Below are positions 7,859 to 15,491 of a DNA stretch of 64,000 bases, piece by piece; position 1 is the first letter of the stretch, and the number at the start of each line of letters is the position of its first letter. The notes under the pieces are model-generated. The model was not told where the DNA came from. It did no database searches and saw nothing but the letters and a program-made list of their open reading frames with translations. The DNA is taken from positions 868,001 through 932,000 of the forward strand of contig NZ_CP069370.1 in NCBI RefSeq assembly GCF_019623905.1, read 5' to 3'. The DNA comes from Neotabrizicola shimadae. Lineage in GTDB: Bacteria > Pseudomonadota > Alphaproteobacteria > Rhodobacterales > Rhodobacteraceae. Position numbers and translations under genes: made by a program.

Positions 7859-10651
7859 TCAGGCAAAGACCAGCTGATCCATCACCTGCGCGCCGGTGGC
7901 GTTCTGGATGAAGACGATGAAGTCGCCATCCGTCAGGGCCAGGTGCAGCTCGGTGCCGCCGGCCACGTCCACCGCCGTGACATGGTCCTTGTCGGCGGCA
8001 GCAAAACGGACGCGGTCCAGGCCATCCTCGAAGTCGGTGATCGTATCCATCTCGCCGGCACGGGTGCCGGTGGCGAACAGGAAGACGTCCGCGCCTGCAC
8101 CGCCCGTCAGCTTGTCGTTGCCTTCGTTGCCCGTCAGCCGGTCGGCGCCGTCGTTGCCCTCGATCACGTCGTTGCCGAAGCTGCCGTACACGCTGTCATT
8201 GCCTACGCCGCCGCGGATCGTGTCGTCGCCGTTGCGGCCGAACAGCTTGTCGTTGCCATCCATGCCGATCAGGTCCGAGGATTCGAAGGCCCCGGTGATA
8301 ACGTCGTCGAACATCGAGCCCTGAACGCGCTCCACCCCATAGACGCTGTCACCCTGGGCATCGCCGCCCACACCCAAGCCGAAGTAGCGGAACAGGACGC
8401 CATCCCACAGGCTGTCCAGCGCCAGGGTGATGCCGGCGGCCGAGTCGACATAGGACACGCCGTCAAAGCCCGACGAGCCGTCCATCCGGTCCGCCCCCGC
8501 CCCGCCGATCAGCCAGTCATGCCCGCCGCCGCCGTTCAGGACGTTGTCCGCCGCGCTGCCGAACAGCTGGTCGCCATGCGCCGATCCGGTGACATTCTCG
8601 AAATCGGCGATCACGTCGCCCGTGGCGTAGCCGCCGGCGGCCAGGTTGGTGGCAAGGTTGATGTAAACCGCCCCCGTGCTGTCGGCATAGCTCAGCGTAT
8701 CCACCGCCGTGCCGCCGAACATGGTGTCCGCCCCGGCGCCGCCCTGCACGAAGTCGTTGTCGAACCCGGCGTAGATCGCGTCATTGCCCGACCCGCCATA
8801 GACCGTGTCGCCACCCCAGCCACCATAGACCGTGTCGTTGCCCATGTTGCCGGTGATGACATTGGCCAGGCTGTTGCCGTTCGCGATGAACCCCGAACTG
8901 CCCAGCTTCATCAGGTTCTCGACATCGCTGCCCAGGGTGTAGGTGGTCGTCCAGGTACGCACCTCGTCCGTGCCGCCGCCCGCGCCTTCCACCACCACGT
9001 CCAGCCCGTGATCGACGATGTAGATGTCGTCGCCCGCGCCGCCCTGCAGGTTGTCGGCCTCGGTGCCGCCATCCAGATAGTCGTTGCCCGCATCGCCGCG
9101 CAGGCTGTCCACTCCCGCCCCACCGTAGAGCTGGTCGTTGTCATTGCCGCCATACAGCTGGTCGTTGCCGTCCATGCCCACCAGCGTATCCAGGCCGTTG
9201 CCGCCGTTCAGGCCGTCGCCATCGCCTTCGCCGTTCAGATAGTCGTTGCCGTCATTGCCGCTGATGATGTCAATGCCCGTGCCGCCGCGGACCGAGTCGT
9301 TGCCGTTCCCGCCCGACAGCCAGTCGTCGCCGGCATCGCCCATCACGGTATCGTTGCCATCGCCGCCGTTCAGCACGTCGATGTCGTTGCCGCCCAGGAT
9401 GCTGTCGTTGCCACCCATGCCCCAGATCGTGTCGCGCCCGTCCAGCCCCGACAGGGTGTTGGCCGCGGCCGAGCCGGTGATCAGATTGGCCAGGCTGTTG
9501 CCGGTGCCGTTGGTGGCAGCGCCATCGTTCAGCAGTACCAGGTTTTCGAGGCTTGCCCCCAGGGTCCAGGACGACATGGTGCGGATCGTGTCGATGCCCT
9601 CTTCGTAGTACTCGGTCACGGTGGAGCCGGCGCCCACGGTATAAGTGTCGTCGCCCGTGCCGCCCTTCAGCGTGTCGCCCGAGCTGCCGGTCAGCGAGTC
9701 GTTGCCCGCTTCGCCATAAACGAGGTCATTGCCCGACCCGCCATCCATCACGTCGTTGCCATCGCCGCCATAAAGCGAGTCGTTGCCGCCGTTGCCATAG
9801 ATCGTGTCATGGCCCGCATTGCCCCAGACCGTGTCGGCCCGCCACGAGGCCGAGATCACGTTGTTCAGGCTGTTGCCGGCAAGGTGGCTGCCACTGGAGG
9901 GGGTGTCGTAGAACCAGCCGTCGATCACTTCGGAAGATACGGTGATGTTCTCCAGGTTGGCGCCCAGCGCGTAGTCGTTGCCCAGAAGCACCTCGACCGT
10001 GTCGATGCCTTCATCGGCATTCTCTACGATGTCGACATGCATCGGGGTCTTGCTGCCGACGCCGGTGTACAGGTCGTTGTCGGCGCCACCGCGCAGGTAG
10101 AAGTAGGAATCCGGGAACCACGAGTTGTCGACATCGGCGTTCATCGTGTCGTTGCCGCTGCCGCCATAGACCGTCACGTCCAGGTCGAAGTTCTCTTCGA
10201 TCAGGTCGAAGCTGTCATTGCCGGCGCCGCCATAGACCGTGCCGTTGGCTGTCACCTGGAACGAGTCGTTGCCGTCCTCGCCATAGGCGGTGACGTTCGT
10301 GCCGCGCAGCGAGATCACGTCGTTGTCCGTGCCGGCATAGACCAGCGCGGAATCGCCCTCGAAGATGATGTAGTCGCGGCCGGCGCCGCCATAGACCGTG
10401 GCGTCGCCGGTATCCGACAGCGCGCCGCCGTCGCCGGCATAGATGGTGTCGTTGCCGTTGCCGCCGTAGACTACGTCGGTGCCGTCGCCCGAGGTCAGGC
10501 TGTCATTTCCGTCGCCGCCATCCAGAAGGTCGTCGCCGCTGCCGGTGGTGATGCTGTTGTCGGCGGTCGTGCCGACCACCCAGTAATCGTCGCCATCGGG
10601 CGCGGTCCAGTCCGTCACGCTGCCCTGAAGGATAATCTGCGTCTGTGCCAT
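7859..10651 (-). CDS. RTX (haemolysin-type calcium-binding repeat) secreted protein
   Basis: 930 residues made almost entirely of GGxGxDxUx nonapeptide repeats (for example GGDGNDSLTSG, YGGSGNDAIYAG). They are interleaved with several copies of a LGxxLENLxLxGxxxxxGNSLANxITGN module at about residues 230-270, 365-400 and 615-650. Such repeats bind Ca2+ and fold after export by a type I secretion system. The C-terminus (FLFATGTRAGEMDTITDFEDG...MDQLVFA) looks like an uncleaved type I secretion signal. There is no Cys, no N-terminal signal peptide and no recognisable enzyme domain, so it may be structural or adhesive. No TolC/HlyBD-type exporter dedicated to it is in the window. The start follows a GGAGAAGAG SD. 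Confidence 0.92.
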   Translation of the reverse strand: MAQTQIILQGSVTDWTAPDGDDYWVVGTTADNSITTGSGDDLLDGGDGNDSLTSGDGTDVVYGGNGNDTIYAGDGGALSDTGDATVYGGAGRDYIIFEGDSALVYAGTDNDVISLRGTNVTAYGEDGNDSFQVTANGTVYGGAGNDSFDLIEENFDLDVTVYGGSGNDTMNADVDNSWFPDSYFYLRGGADNDLYTGVGSKTPMHVDIVENADEGIDTVEVLLGNDYALGANLENITVSSEVIDGWFYDTPSSGSHLAGNSLNNVISASWRADTVWGNAGHDTIYGNGGNDSLYGGDGNDVMDGGSGNDLVYGEAGNDSLTGSSGDTLKGGTGDDTYTVGAGSTVTEYYEEGIDTIRTMSSWTLGASLENLVLLNDGAATNGTGNSLANLITGSAAANTLSGLDGRDTIWGMGGNDSILGGNDIDVLNGGDGNDTVMGDAGDDWLSGGNGNDSVRGGTGIDIISGNDGNDYLNGEGDGDGLNGGNGLDTLVGMDGNDQLYGGNDNDQLYGGAGVDSLRGDAGNDYLDGGTEADNLQGGAGDDIYIVDHGLDVVVEGAGGGTDEVRTWTTTYTLGSDVENLMKLGSSGFIANGNSLANVITGNMGNDTVYGGWGGDTVYGGSGNDAIYAGFDNDFVQGGAGADTMFGGTAVDTLSYADSTGAVYINLATNLAAGGYATGDVIADFENVTGSAHGDQLFGSAADNVLNGGGGHDWLIGGAGADRMDGSSGFDGVSYVDSAAGITLALDSLWDGVLFRYFGLGVGGDAQGDSVYGVERVQGSMFDDVITGAFESSDLIGMDGNDKLFGRNGDDTIRGGVGNDSVYGSFGNDVIEGNDGADRLTGNEGNDKLTGGAGADVFLFATGTRAGEMDTITDFEDGLDRVRFAAADKDHVTAVDVAGGTELHLALTDGDFIVFIQNATGAQVMDQLVFA

Positions 10652-10712
10652 AATCTCTTCTCCAATCGGTCCGGGTCAGGCCCGGTGGTTTCGATGGAGA
10701 AGGGAATGCGCC

Positions 10713-10807
10713 CTGAATGTTTCATTACAGCGCCGCCGCACTGTAACATCTGTTTCAGCGCTGTTACGAAACGAAGCGAACAGAAACGAACGTAACGATC
10801 GTTTCAG
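10713..10807. promoter_or_regulatory. Cluster of related imperfect palindromes upstream of the RTX gene
   Basis: Three sites resemble CTGWAAC-N4-GTTWCAG. They are 10741-10758 (CTGTAACATCTGTTTCAG), 10790-10807 (ACGTAACGATCGTTTCAG) and a looser one at 10713-10730 (CTGAATGTTTCATTACAG). A partial one starts at 10761 (CTGTTACGAAACGAAG). The rightmost overlaps the trmO stop and also contains an inverted GAAACGA..TCGTTTC pair (10783-10805) that could act as a hairpin. They lie 60-160 bp upstream of the RTX start and look like repeated operators. Confidence 0.5.
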
Positions 10808-11292
10808 TCGCGCCCGTCCGCAATCGCTCCGCCGCCATCATGGCGACAGGCATCAGGCTTCAGGTCCACAAGCGGCGTGCCGTCCAGGCAATCGAGCCCC
10901 CGCACCACAAGCACCGTCCCCTCGATCCGCAAAAGCCGCACCAGGGACGAGGCGATGGGATTGGGCCGGTTGGGCGAGCGGATCGAGAATGTGCCTGTGC
11001 CCTCGGTCCTGCGCCCCGGCGTCTGCACCACCAGATCACGCCGCGCCCGGTGCATCCAGTACAGCACCTGCAACCGCGCCCCCGGCTCCAGCCCCGCCAG
11101 CGCCGCCTGCCAGCGCGGGTCCAGTTCGATCCTGCACTCGGGCCCGGCCTCCGTATCGCCGCGCTTCGGGCAATCGCTCCGGTCGGTCCAGGGGGTGCGG
11201 ATGCGGCCAATGAACCACAGCGCGGCATCCGCGCCCTCGGGCAACGCCACCGTCGCTTCCCCCGGCCGGATTTCCGTATCGTTCCCGTCCAT
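10804..11292 (-). CDS. trmO: tRNA (N6-threonylcarbamoyladenosine-37)-N6-methyltransferase TrmO family
   Basis: 162 residues. Motifs of the TrmO/TsaA (UPF0066) beta-barrel family are present: FIGRIRTPWTDRSDCPKRG near the start, LQVLYWMHRARRDL, then the signature FSIRSPNRPNPIASSLVRLL and LDCLDGTPLVDLKP. The family uses SAM to methylate t6A37 of certain tRNAs. The ATG at 11292 begins MDGNDTEIRPGEATV; a much longer frame on this strand runs across purM and is antisense noise. It sits alone, divergent from purM. Confidence 0.88.
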   Translation of the reverse strand: MDGNDTEIRPGEATVALPEGADAALWFIGRIRTPWTDRSDCPKRGDTEAGPECRIELDPRWQAALAGLEPGARLQVLYWMHRARRDLVVQTPGRRTEGTGTFSIRSPNRPNPIASSLVRLLRIEGTVLVVRGLDCLDGTPLVDLKPDACRHDGGGAIADGRD

Positions 11293-11601
11293 CGCCGCCT
11301 CCCTGCCACTGGCGCCAGTCTGGCGCGCGGGGCGCGACTTGTCGATGCGGCGCGGGGTGCGGCCACCGGACCCCCGCACTGACCAAGCCATCACTGACCA
11401 AGCCAAGACTGCCCAAGAAGGACACCACACACGACTCGGGGGCATGGATCCGGCGACCGCAGTTCCCGTATCGCGCCCGGCCATGGCAGAACCTGTCACC
11501 CGTCGGCCCGCGCCGCGAAGATGGCGCCTGCGTTGCGAAGTGGGGGCGGATGGTCTAGGGGAAAGCCGGAATCGCAGGCGGATCGGTTGGCGGAGCGGCA
11601 G
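11293..11601. other. 309-bp divergent intergenic region trmO/purM
   Basis: This region holds the promoters of trmO (minus) and purM (plus). The only structure I see is a 14-base direct repeat CACTGACCAAGCCA at 11377-11390 and 11392-11405 (15-bp period), followed by a related CAAGACTGCCCAAG. I see no riboswitch-like fold. Confidence 0.4.
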
Positions 11602-12660
11602 ATGAGCACGGGCAAGACAACGGGGCACAACGGGCTGACCTATGCCGATGCCGGGGTGGACATCGACGCCGGCAACGCGCTGGTGGATCGCATCAAGCCG
11701 GCAGCCAAGCGCACCAACCGCGCGGGCACCATGGGCGGCCTTGGCGGCTTCGGCGCGCTCTTCGACCTCAAGGCCGCGGGCTACAACGATCCGATCCTGG
11801 TGGCCGCCACCGACGGCGTGGGCACCAAGCTGCGCATCGCCATCGACACCGGCAACGTGGACACCATCGGCATCGACCTCGTGGCCATGTGCGTGAACGA
11901 CCTCGTCTGCCAGGGCGCCGAGCCGCTCTTGTTCCTGGACTATTTCGCCACCGGCAAGCTGGACGTGGACCAGGCCACCCGCATCATCGAAGGCATCGCC
12001 GCGGGCTGCGAGGCATCGGGCTGTGCGCTCATCGGCGGCGAGACGGCGGAAATGCCGGGCATGTACCACAAGGGTGATTTCGACCTGGCCGGCTTTGCCG
12101 TGGGCGCGATGGAGCGCGGGGCGGACCTGCCGCGCGATGTGGCGGCGGGCGACGTGCTTCTGGGCCTCGCCTCGAACGGTGTCCATTCCAACGGCTATTC
12201 CTTCGTGCGCAAGGTGGTGGAGCTTTCGGGCCTGGCCTGGGCCGACGCTTCGCCGTTCAGCGAGGGCACGCTGGGCGCGGCCCTGCTCGCGCCGACCCGG
12301 CTTTATGTGAAGCAGGCGCTGGCCGCGATCCGCGCCGGCGGGGTGCATGGGCTTGCCCATATCACCGGCGGCGGGTTGACGGAAAACCCGCCCCGCATCC
12401 TGCCCGAAGGGCTGGCCTGCGAAATCGACCTGGGCGCCTGGACACTGCCGCCGGTGTTCCGCTGGCTCGCCACCACGGCCAACATGTCGGAACCCGAGCT
12501 TCTGAAGACCTTCAACTGCGGCATCGGCATGATCCTGGCCGTCGCCCCCGACAGCGCCGAATCCGTGGCGCGGGTCCTGCGCGACGCGGGCGAGACGGTG
12601 GTGGCCTTGGGCCACGTGGTCGAAGGGCAGGGGGTCATCTACAAGGGCCGCCTGCTGTGA
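11602..12660 (+). CDS. purM: Phosphoribosylformylglycinamidine cyclo-ligase
   Basis: 352 residues, the usual PurM length. It makes AIR from FGAM and ATP in de novo purine synthesis. Visible motifs are [36 protein letters not shown] and [14 protein letters not shown]. The ATG at 11602 follows GGCGGAG and starts [21 protein letters not shown], matching the family N-terminus. It overlaps purN by 4 bp (GTGA), so the two purine steps are translationally coupled. Confidence 0.97.
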   Translation: MSTGKTTGHNGLTYADAGVDIDAGNALVDRIKPAAKRTNRAGTMGGLGGFGALFDLKAAGYNDPILVAATDGVGTKLRIAIDTGNVDTIGIDLVAMCVNDLVCQGAEPLLFLDYFATGKLDVDQATRIIEGIAAGCEASGCALIGGETAEMPGMYHKGDFDLAGFAVGAMERGADLPRDVAAGDVLLGLASNGVHSNGYSFVRKVVELSGLAWADASPFSEGTLGAALLAPTRLYVKQALAAIRAGGVHGLAHITGGGLTENPPRILPEGLACEIDLGAWTLPPVFRWLATTANMSEPELLKTFNCGIGMILAVAPDSAESVARVLRDAGETVVALGHVVEGQGVIYKGRLL

Positions 12661-13262
12661 CCGAAAAGGTCCGCGTCGCCATCCTGATCTCGGGCGGCGG
12701 CTCCAACATGGTGAAGCTGGTGGAAAGCATGAGCGCCGACCATCCGGCGAAGCCCGTGCTGGTGCTGTCGAACGACCCCGCCGCCGCCGGGCTCGACCGC
12801 GCCCGCGCCTTGGGGGTGCCGGTGGCATCGGTGGACCATCGCCCCTTCGGCAAGGACCGCGCCATGTTCGAGACGGCGCTGCTCGCCCCTCTCCTTGCGG
12901 CGCAGCCGGATGTGGTCTGCCTCGCGGGCTTCATGCGCGTGCTGACCCCCGGTTTCGTCGCGCGCTTCGCGGGCCGGATGCTGAACATCCACCCCTCGCT
13001 CCTGCCGAAATACCCCGGCTTGCACACCCACCAGCGCGCACTGGACGCAGGCGATGCCGAGGCCGGCTGCACCGTCCACGAAGTCACCGCCGATCTCGAC
13101 GCCGGCCCCATCCTCGGCCAGGCCCGCGTGCCCGTTCTGCCGGGCGACACCGCCGACACGCTGTCTGCCCGGGTGCTGGGGATGGAGCACCGGCTCTACC
13201 CTGCCGTGCTGCGCCGCTTTGCCGAAGGCGACCGGACCCCGGTGCTGCTGCCCGCCGCCTGA
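12657..13262 (+). CDS. purN: Phosphoribosylglycinamide formyltransferase
   Basis: 201 residues. This is the GART enzyme, which transfers a formyl group from 10-formyl-THF to GAR. Motifs include [10 protein letters not shown], the catalytic-site stretch [33 protein letters not shown] (Asn/His active site) and [16 protein letters not shown]. It starts with GTG overlapping the purM stop. Downstream, the intergenic space to rnd carries two abutting palindromes and copy A of the 73-bp element. Confidence 0.97.
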   Translation: MTEKVRVAILISGGGSNMVKLVESMSADHPAKPVLVLSNDPAAAGLDRARALGVPVASVDHRPFGKDRAMFETALLAPLLAAQPDVVCLAGFMRVLTPGFVARFAGRMLNIHPSLLPKYPGLHTHQRALDAGDAEAGCTVHEVTADLDAGPILGQARVPVLPGDTADTLSARVLGMEHRLYPAVLRRFAEGDRTPVLLPAA

Positions 13263-13264
13263 AG

Positions 13265-13308
13265 CAATTCTCTTCGAAGAAAATTGCAAATTCCTTCGAA
13301 GGAATTTG
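13265..13308 (+). repeat. Two abutting 22-bp palindromes after purN
   Basis: Bases 13265-13286 (imperfect, core TCTTCGAAGA, ends CAATT/AATTG) and 13287-13308 (perfect, half-site CAAATTCCTTC) lie head to tail with no gap. They begin 2 bp after the purN stop. In RNA each could form a hairpin. The same arrangement occurs at 26447-26490. Confidence 0.75.
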
Positions 13309-13327
13309 GCCCGCTCCCCCTCAGAAG

Positions 13328-13400
13328 TTACCGCCCGGTTAATCCGCGCCTGTAACCCATTGAAACGCAAAGGTACGCAGTGGCGTCCGAGCTCGGACGC
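13328..13400 (+). repeat. 73-bp composite element, copy A
   Basis: TTAC-N7-TTAA (13328-13342, one base off the TTAA-N7-TTAA of the other copies), a 40-bp spacer containing ACCCATTGAAA, then GCGTCCGAGCTCGGACGC at 13383-13400. It lies between purN and rnd. Element layout and spacer length are identical in copies B, C and D. Confidence 0.85.
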
Positions 13401-13484
13401 CTGCCCCTTCCCAAATCCGCCCCCGGGTCTTAAGACTGTCTGATCCAGGGCGGGACGACCCCGCGGCTCCCGAAAGGACGGCCC

Positions 13485-14648
13485 ATGCGCACGATCACCA
13501 CGACCGAAGACCTCGCCGCCTTCTGCGAGGCAGCCAAGGGTCAGCCCTACGTCACCATCGACACCGAGTTCCTCAGGGAACGGACCTACTGGTCCAAGCT
13601 CTGCCTCATCCAGATGGCCCTGCCCGGCAAGACCGGCGATGCCGTGCTGGTGGACCCGATCGAGGGCGAGGGCATGTCGCTCGAGCCGCTCTACGATCTC
13701 TTCCGCCACAAGGCGACGGTCAAGGTCTTCCACGCCGCCCGCCAGGATCTGGAGATCTTCTTTGTCGAGGGCGGGGTCTTCCCCGACCCACTGTTCGACA
13801 CCCAGGTCGCCGCCATGGTCTGCGGCTTCGGCGAACAGGCCGGCTATGAAACCCTGGTCAAGAAGATCGCCCGCGAGAATCTGGACAAGACCTCCCGCTT
13901 CACCGACTGGTCGCGCCGCCCGCTGTCCGACGCCCAGAAGGAATACGCCCTGGCCGACGTGACCCATCTTCGGGTCATCTATGAATGGCTGGCCGCCCAG
14001 CTTGAAAAGAACGACCGCCACCGCTGGGTGGCCGAGGAACTGGCGATCCTCACCGATCCCGAAACCTACACCGTCCGCCCCGACGAGGCCTGGGAGCGCA
14101 TCAAGACCCGCACCTCCTCGGGCCGCTTCCTGGCCATCGTCAAGGAACTCGCCCGCTTCCGCGAAGACTACGCCCAGAAGATGAACGTCCCCCGCTCCCG
14201 CGTGATGAAGGACGACGCCCTGCTGGAGGTCGCATCGACCCGGCCCACCAACATGGAGGAACTGGGCCGCTCGCGCCTTCTCCAGCGCGAGGGCCGCAAG
14301 GCCGAGATCGCCGAAGGCATCCTCGCCGCCGTGAAGTCGGGGCTCGAGATGCGCCCCGACGACATGCCCAAGCCCGACACCGCCCGCGAACAACTGCAGG
14401 TGAACCCGGCCCTGGCCGACCTGTTGCGCGTTCTTCTGAAAGCCAAGTCCGAAAGCCTTGGCGTGGCGCCCAAGCTCATCGCCTCGGCCTCGGACCTCGA
14501 TGCCATTGCCGCGGGCGAGCGCAATCTCGATGCGCTGAAGGGCTGGCGGGCCGAGGCTTTCGGCGAAGACGCGCTGCGCCTCTGCCGGGGCGAGATTGCG
14601 CTGACCGCCAAGGGCAGCGAGGTGCGGGTGATCCGCACCGGCGGCTGA
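13485..14648 (+). CDS. rnd: Ribonuclease D
   Basis: 387 residues. A DEDD 3'-5' exoribonuclease that trims tRNA 3' ends. The exonuclease domain (about 1-175) shows VTIDTEFLRERTYWSKLCLIQ (DxE), VFHAARQDLEIFF, FDTQVAAMVCGFG and the YALADVTHL motif with Tyr and Asp. An HRDC-type helical domain follows (about 205-290: SGRFLAIVKELARFREDYAQKMNVPRSRVMKDDALLEVA). The ATG at 13485 has AAAGGA upstream. The stop TGA overlaps the ATG of the next gene. Confidence 0.95.
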   Translation: MRTITTTEDLAAFCEAAKGQPYVTIDTEFLRERTYWSKLCLIQMALPGKTGDAVLVDPIEGEGMSLEPLYDLFRHKATVKVFHAARQDLEIFFVEGGVFPDPLFDTQVAAMVCGFGEQAGYETLVKKIARENLDKTSRFTDWSRRPLSDAQKEYALADVTHLRVIYEWLAAQLEKNDRHRWVAEELAILTDPETYTVRPDEAWERIKTRTSSGRFLAIVKELARFREDYAQKMNVPRSRVMKDDALLEVASTRPTNMEELGRSRLLQREGRKAEIAEGILAAVKSGLEMRPDDMPKPDTAREQLQVNPALADLLRVLLKAKSESLGVAPKLIASASDLDAIAAGERNLDALKGWRAEAFGEDALRLCRGEIALTAKGSEVRVIRTGG

Positions 14649-15400
14649 TGGCCTCTGCGGTCCCTGGCTGGCAGCGCATCGGCCCCGATCCATTGGTACA
14701 CGCTTGGGCAGAGGCGGCCTTGCCCCTTGCCCGTCAGGCACTTGCCGAGGATCCGGCCCCTCGCAGGTCAGGCGGCACCTGGGCCGTGGGGCTCGACCTT
14801 CTGCCGAACGAAGCGGATGGTCGCATTGGCGGCACGCCCTTTCCCTGGGACGTCCTGCCGCTGGCGCCCCTGGCCCTGCATCGCGCCCAGATCTCCACGA
14901 TCTATCCCGGTTATCCCCGGCCCGACCCGGAGGACAGCCCGGCCGGCTTCCGTTTTCGCCAGACCCGGGCCGCCGCGCATCTGGACGGGCTGCTGGCAAT
15001 TGGCCCAGACCGCCGTCGCATGGTGAAAGAGCCGCACGGCTGGATCCTCGGCCTGCCTTTGACGGACTGCTCGGCAGATGCCTCGCCATTGACGGTCTGG
15101 GAGGGCAGCGCCCCGATCCTTCGCGACGCGCTGGTCGCGGCCTTTGCCGACCACCCACCGGAAACCTGGCACGATATCGACGTGACCGAAGCCTATACCG
15201 CCGCCCGCGCGCGGGTCTTCCAGACCTGCCGCCGCGTCGACGTTCCCGCCCGGCCCGGCGAGGCGATCCTCCTGCACCGCCTGACGCTGCATGGCGTGAC
15301 GCCCTGGGCCGATGATGCCACCGCCCCGCCCGAGGGGCGGATCATCGCCTATTTCCGCCCGCTCTTGCCGTCCGTCGCCGCTTGGCTGAACCTGCCCTGA
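14648..15400 (+). CDS. Uncharacterised protein, possible Fe(II)/2-oxoglutarate (phytanoyl-CoA type) dioxygenase
   Basis: 250 residues, probably cytoplasmic. The arrangement RAAAHLDGLLAIGP ... LPLTDCSADASPLTVWEGSAP ... PARPGEAILLHRLTLHGVTPWAD ... GRIIAYFRP resembles the HxD...H double-stranded beta-helix of PhyH-like oxygenases. H and D would come from AHLDG, the distal His from LTLHG, and the Arg of IAYFRP would bind 2OG. This is inference from motif order; I do not recognise a named family. The start overlaps the rnd stop, so it is cotranscribed with rnd. Confidence 0.75.
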   Translation: MASAVPGWQRIGPDPLVHAWAEAALPLARQALAEDPAPRRSGGTWAVGLDLLPNEADGRIGGTPFPWDVLPLAPLALHRAQISTIYPGYPRPDPEDSPAGFRFRQTRAAAHLDGLLAIGPDRRRMVKEPHGWILGLPLTDCSADASPLTVWEGSAPILRDALVAAFADHPPETWHDIDVTEAYTAARARVFQTCRRVDVPARPGEAILLHRLTLHGVTPWADDATAPPEGRIIAYFRPLLPSVAAWLNLP

Positions 15401-15457
15401 CAGCGAAGTCCGCTCGGCAGGCATGCGCCCTTGACCTGCCCGGCCCACAGGGCCAGC

Positions 15458-15489
15458 TTAGGTCCAACTTCTGCGCCCGATAGGTCCAG
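15458..15489 (-). promoter_or_regulatory. Probable TauR autoregulatory operator (direct repeats)
   Basis: Read on the minus strand, CTGGACCTAT (15480-15489) and TTGGACCTAA (15458-15467) are direct repeats with starts 22 bp apart. They match, from memory, the TauR half-site CTGGACYTAA described in Rhodobacter. The repeat ends 2 bp before the TTG start of tauR. Confidence 0.7.
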
Positions 15490-15491
15490 AC

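Noticed and set aside
8000-10600. CRISPR-like periodic repeats
   Set aside because: The periodicity is that of translated GGxGxDxxx nonapeptides in the RTX gene. Repeat units vary and there are no unique spacers of fixed length.
7490-10795. Long plus-strand open frame (over 1000 codons) antisense to the RTX gene
   Set aside because: Its translation is a Val/Ala/His-rich mirror of the Asp/Gly repeats on the other strand. The RTX reading has family motifs, an SD and a secretion-type C-terminus.
11293-12828. Minus-strand extension of the trmO frame across purM
   Set aside because: The upstream part is antisense to a clear purM gene. TrmO motifs begin right after the ATG at 11292 and the protein has normal length from there.
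12639-15158. Minus-strand frame of over 800 codons opposite purN and rnd
   Set aside because: A shadow of GC-skewed codon positions; purN and rnd are certain on the other strand.
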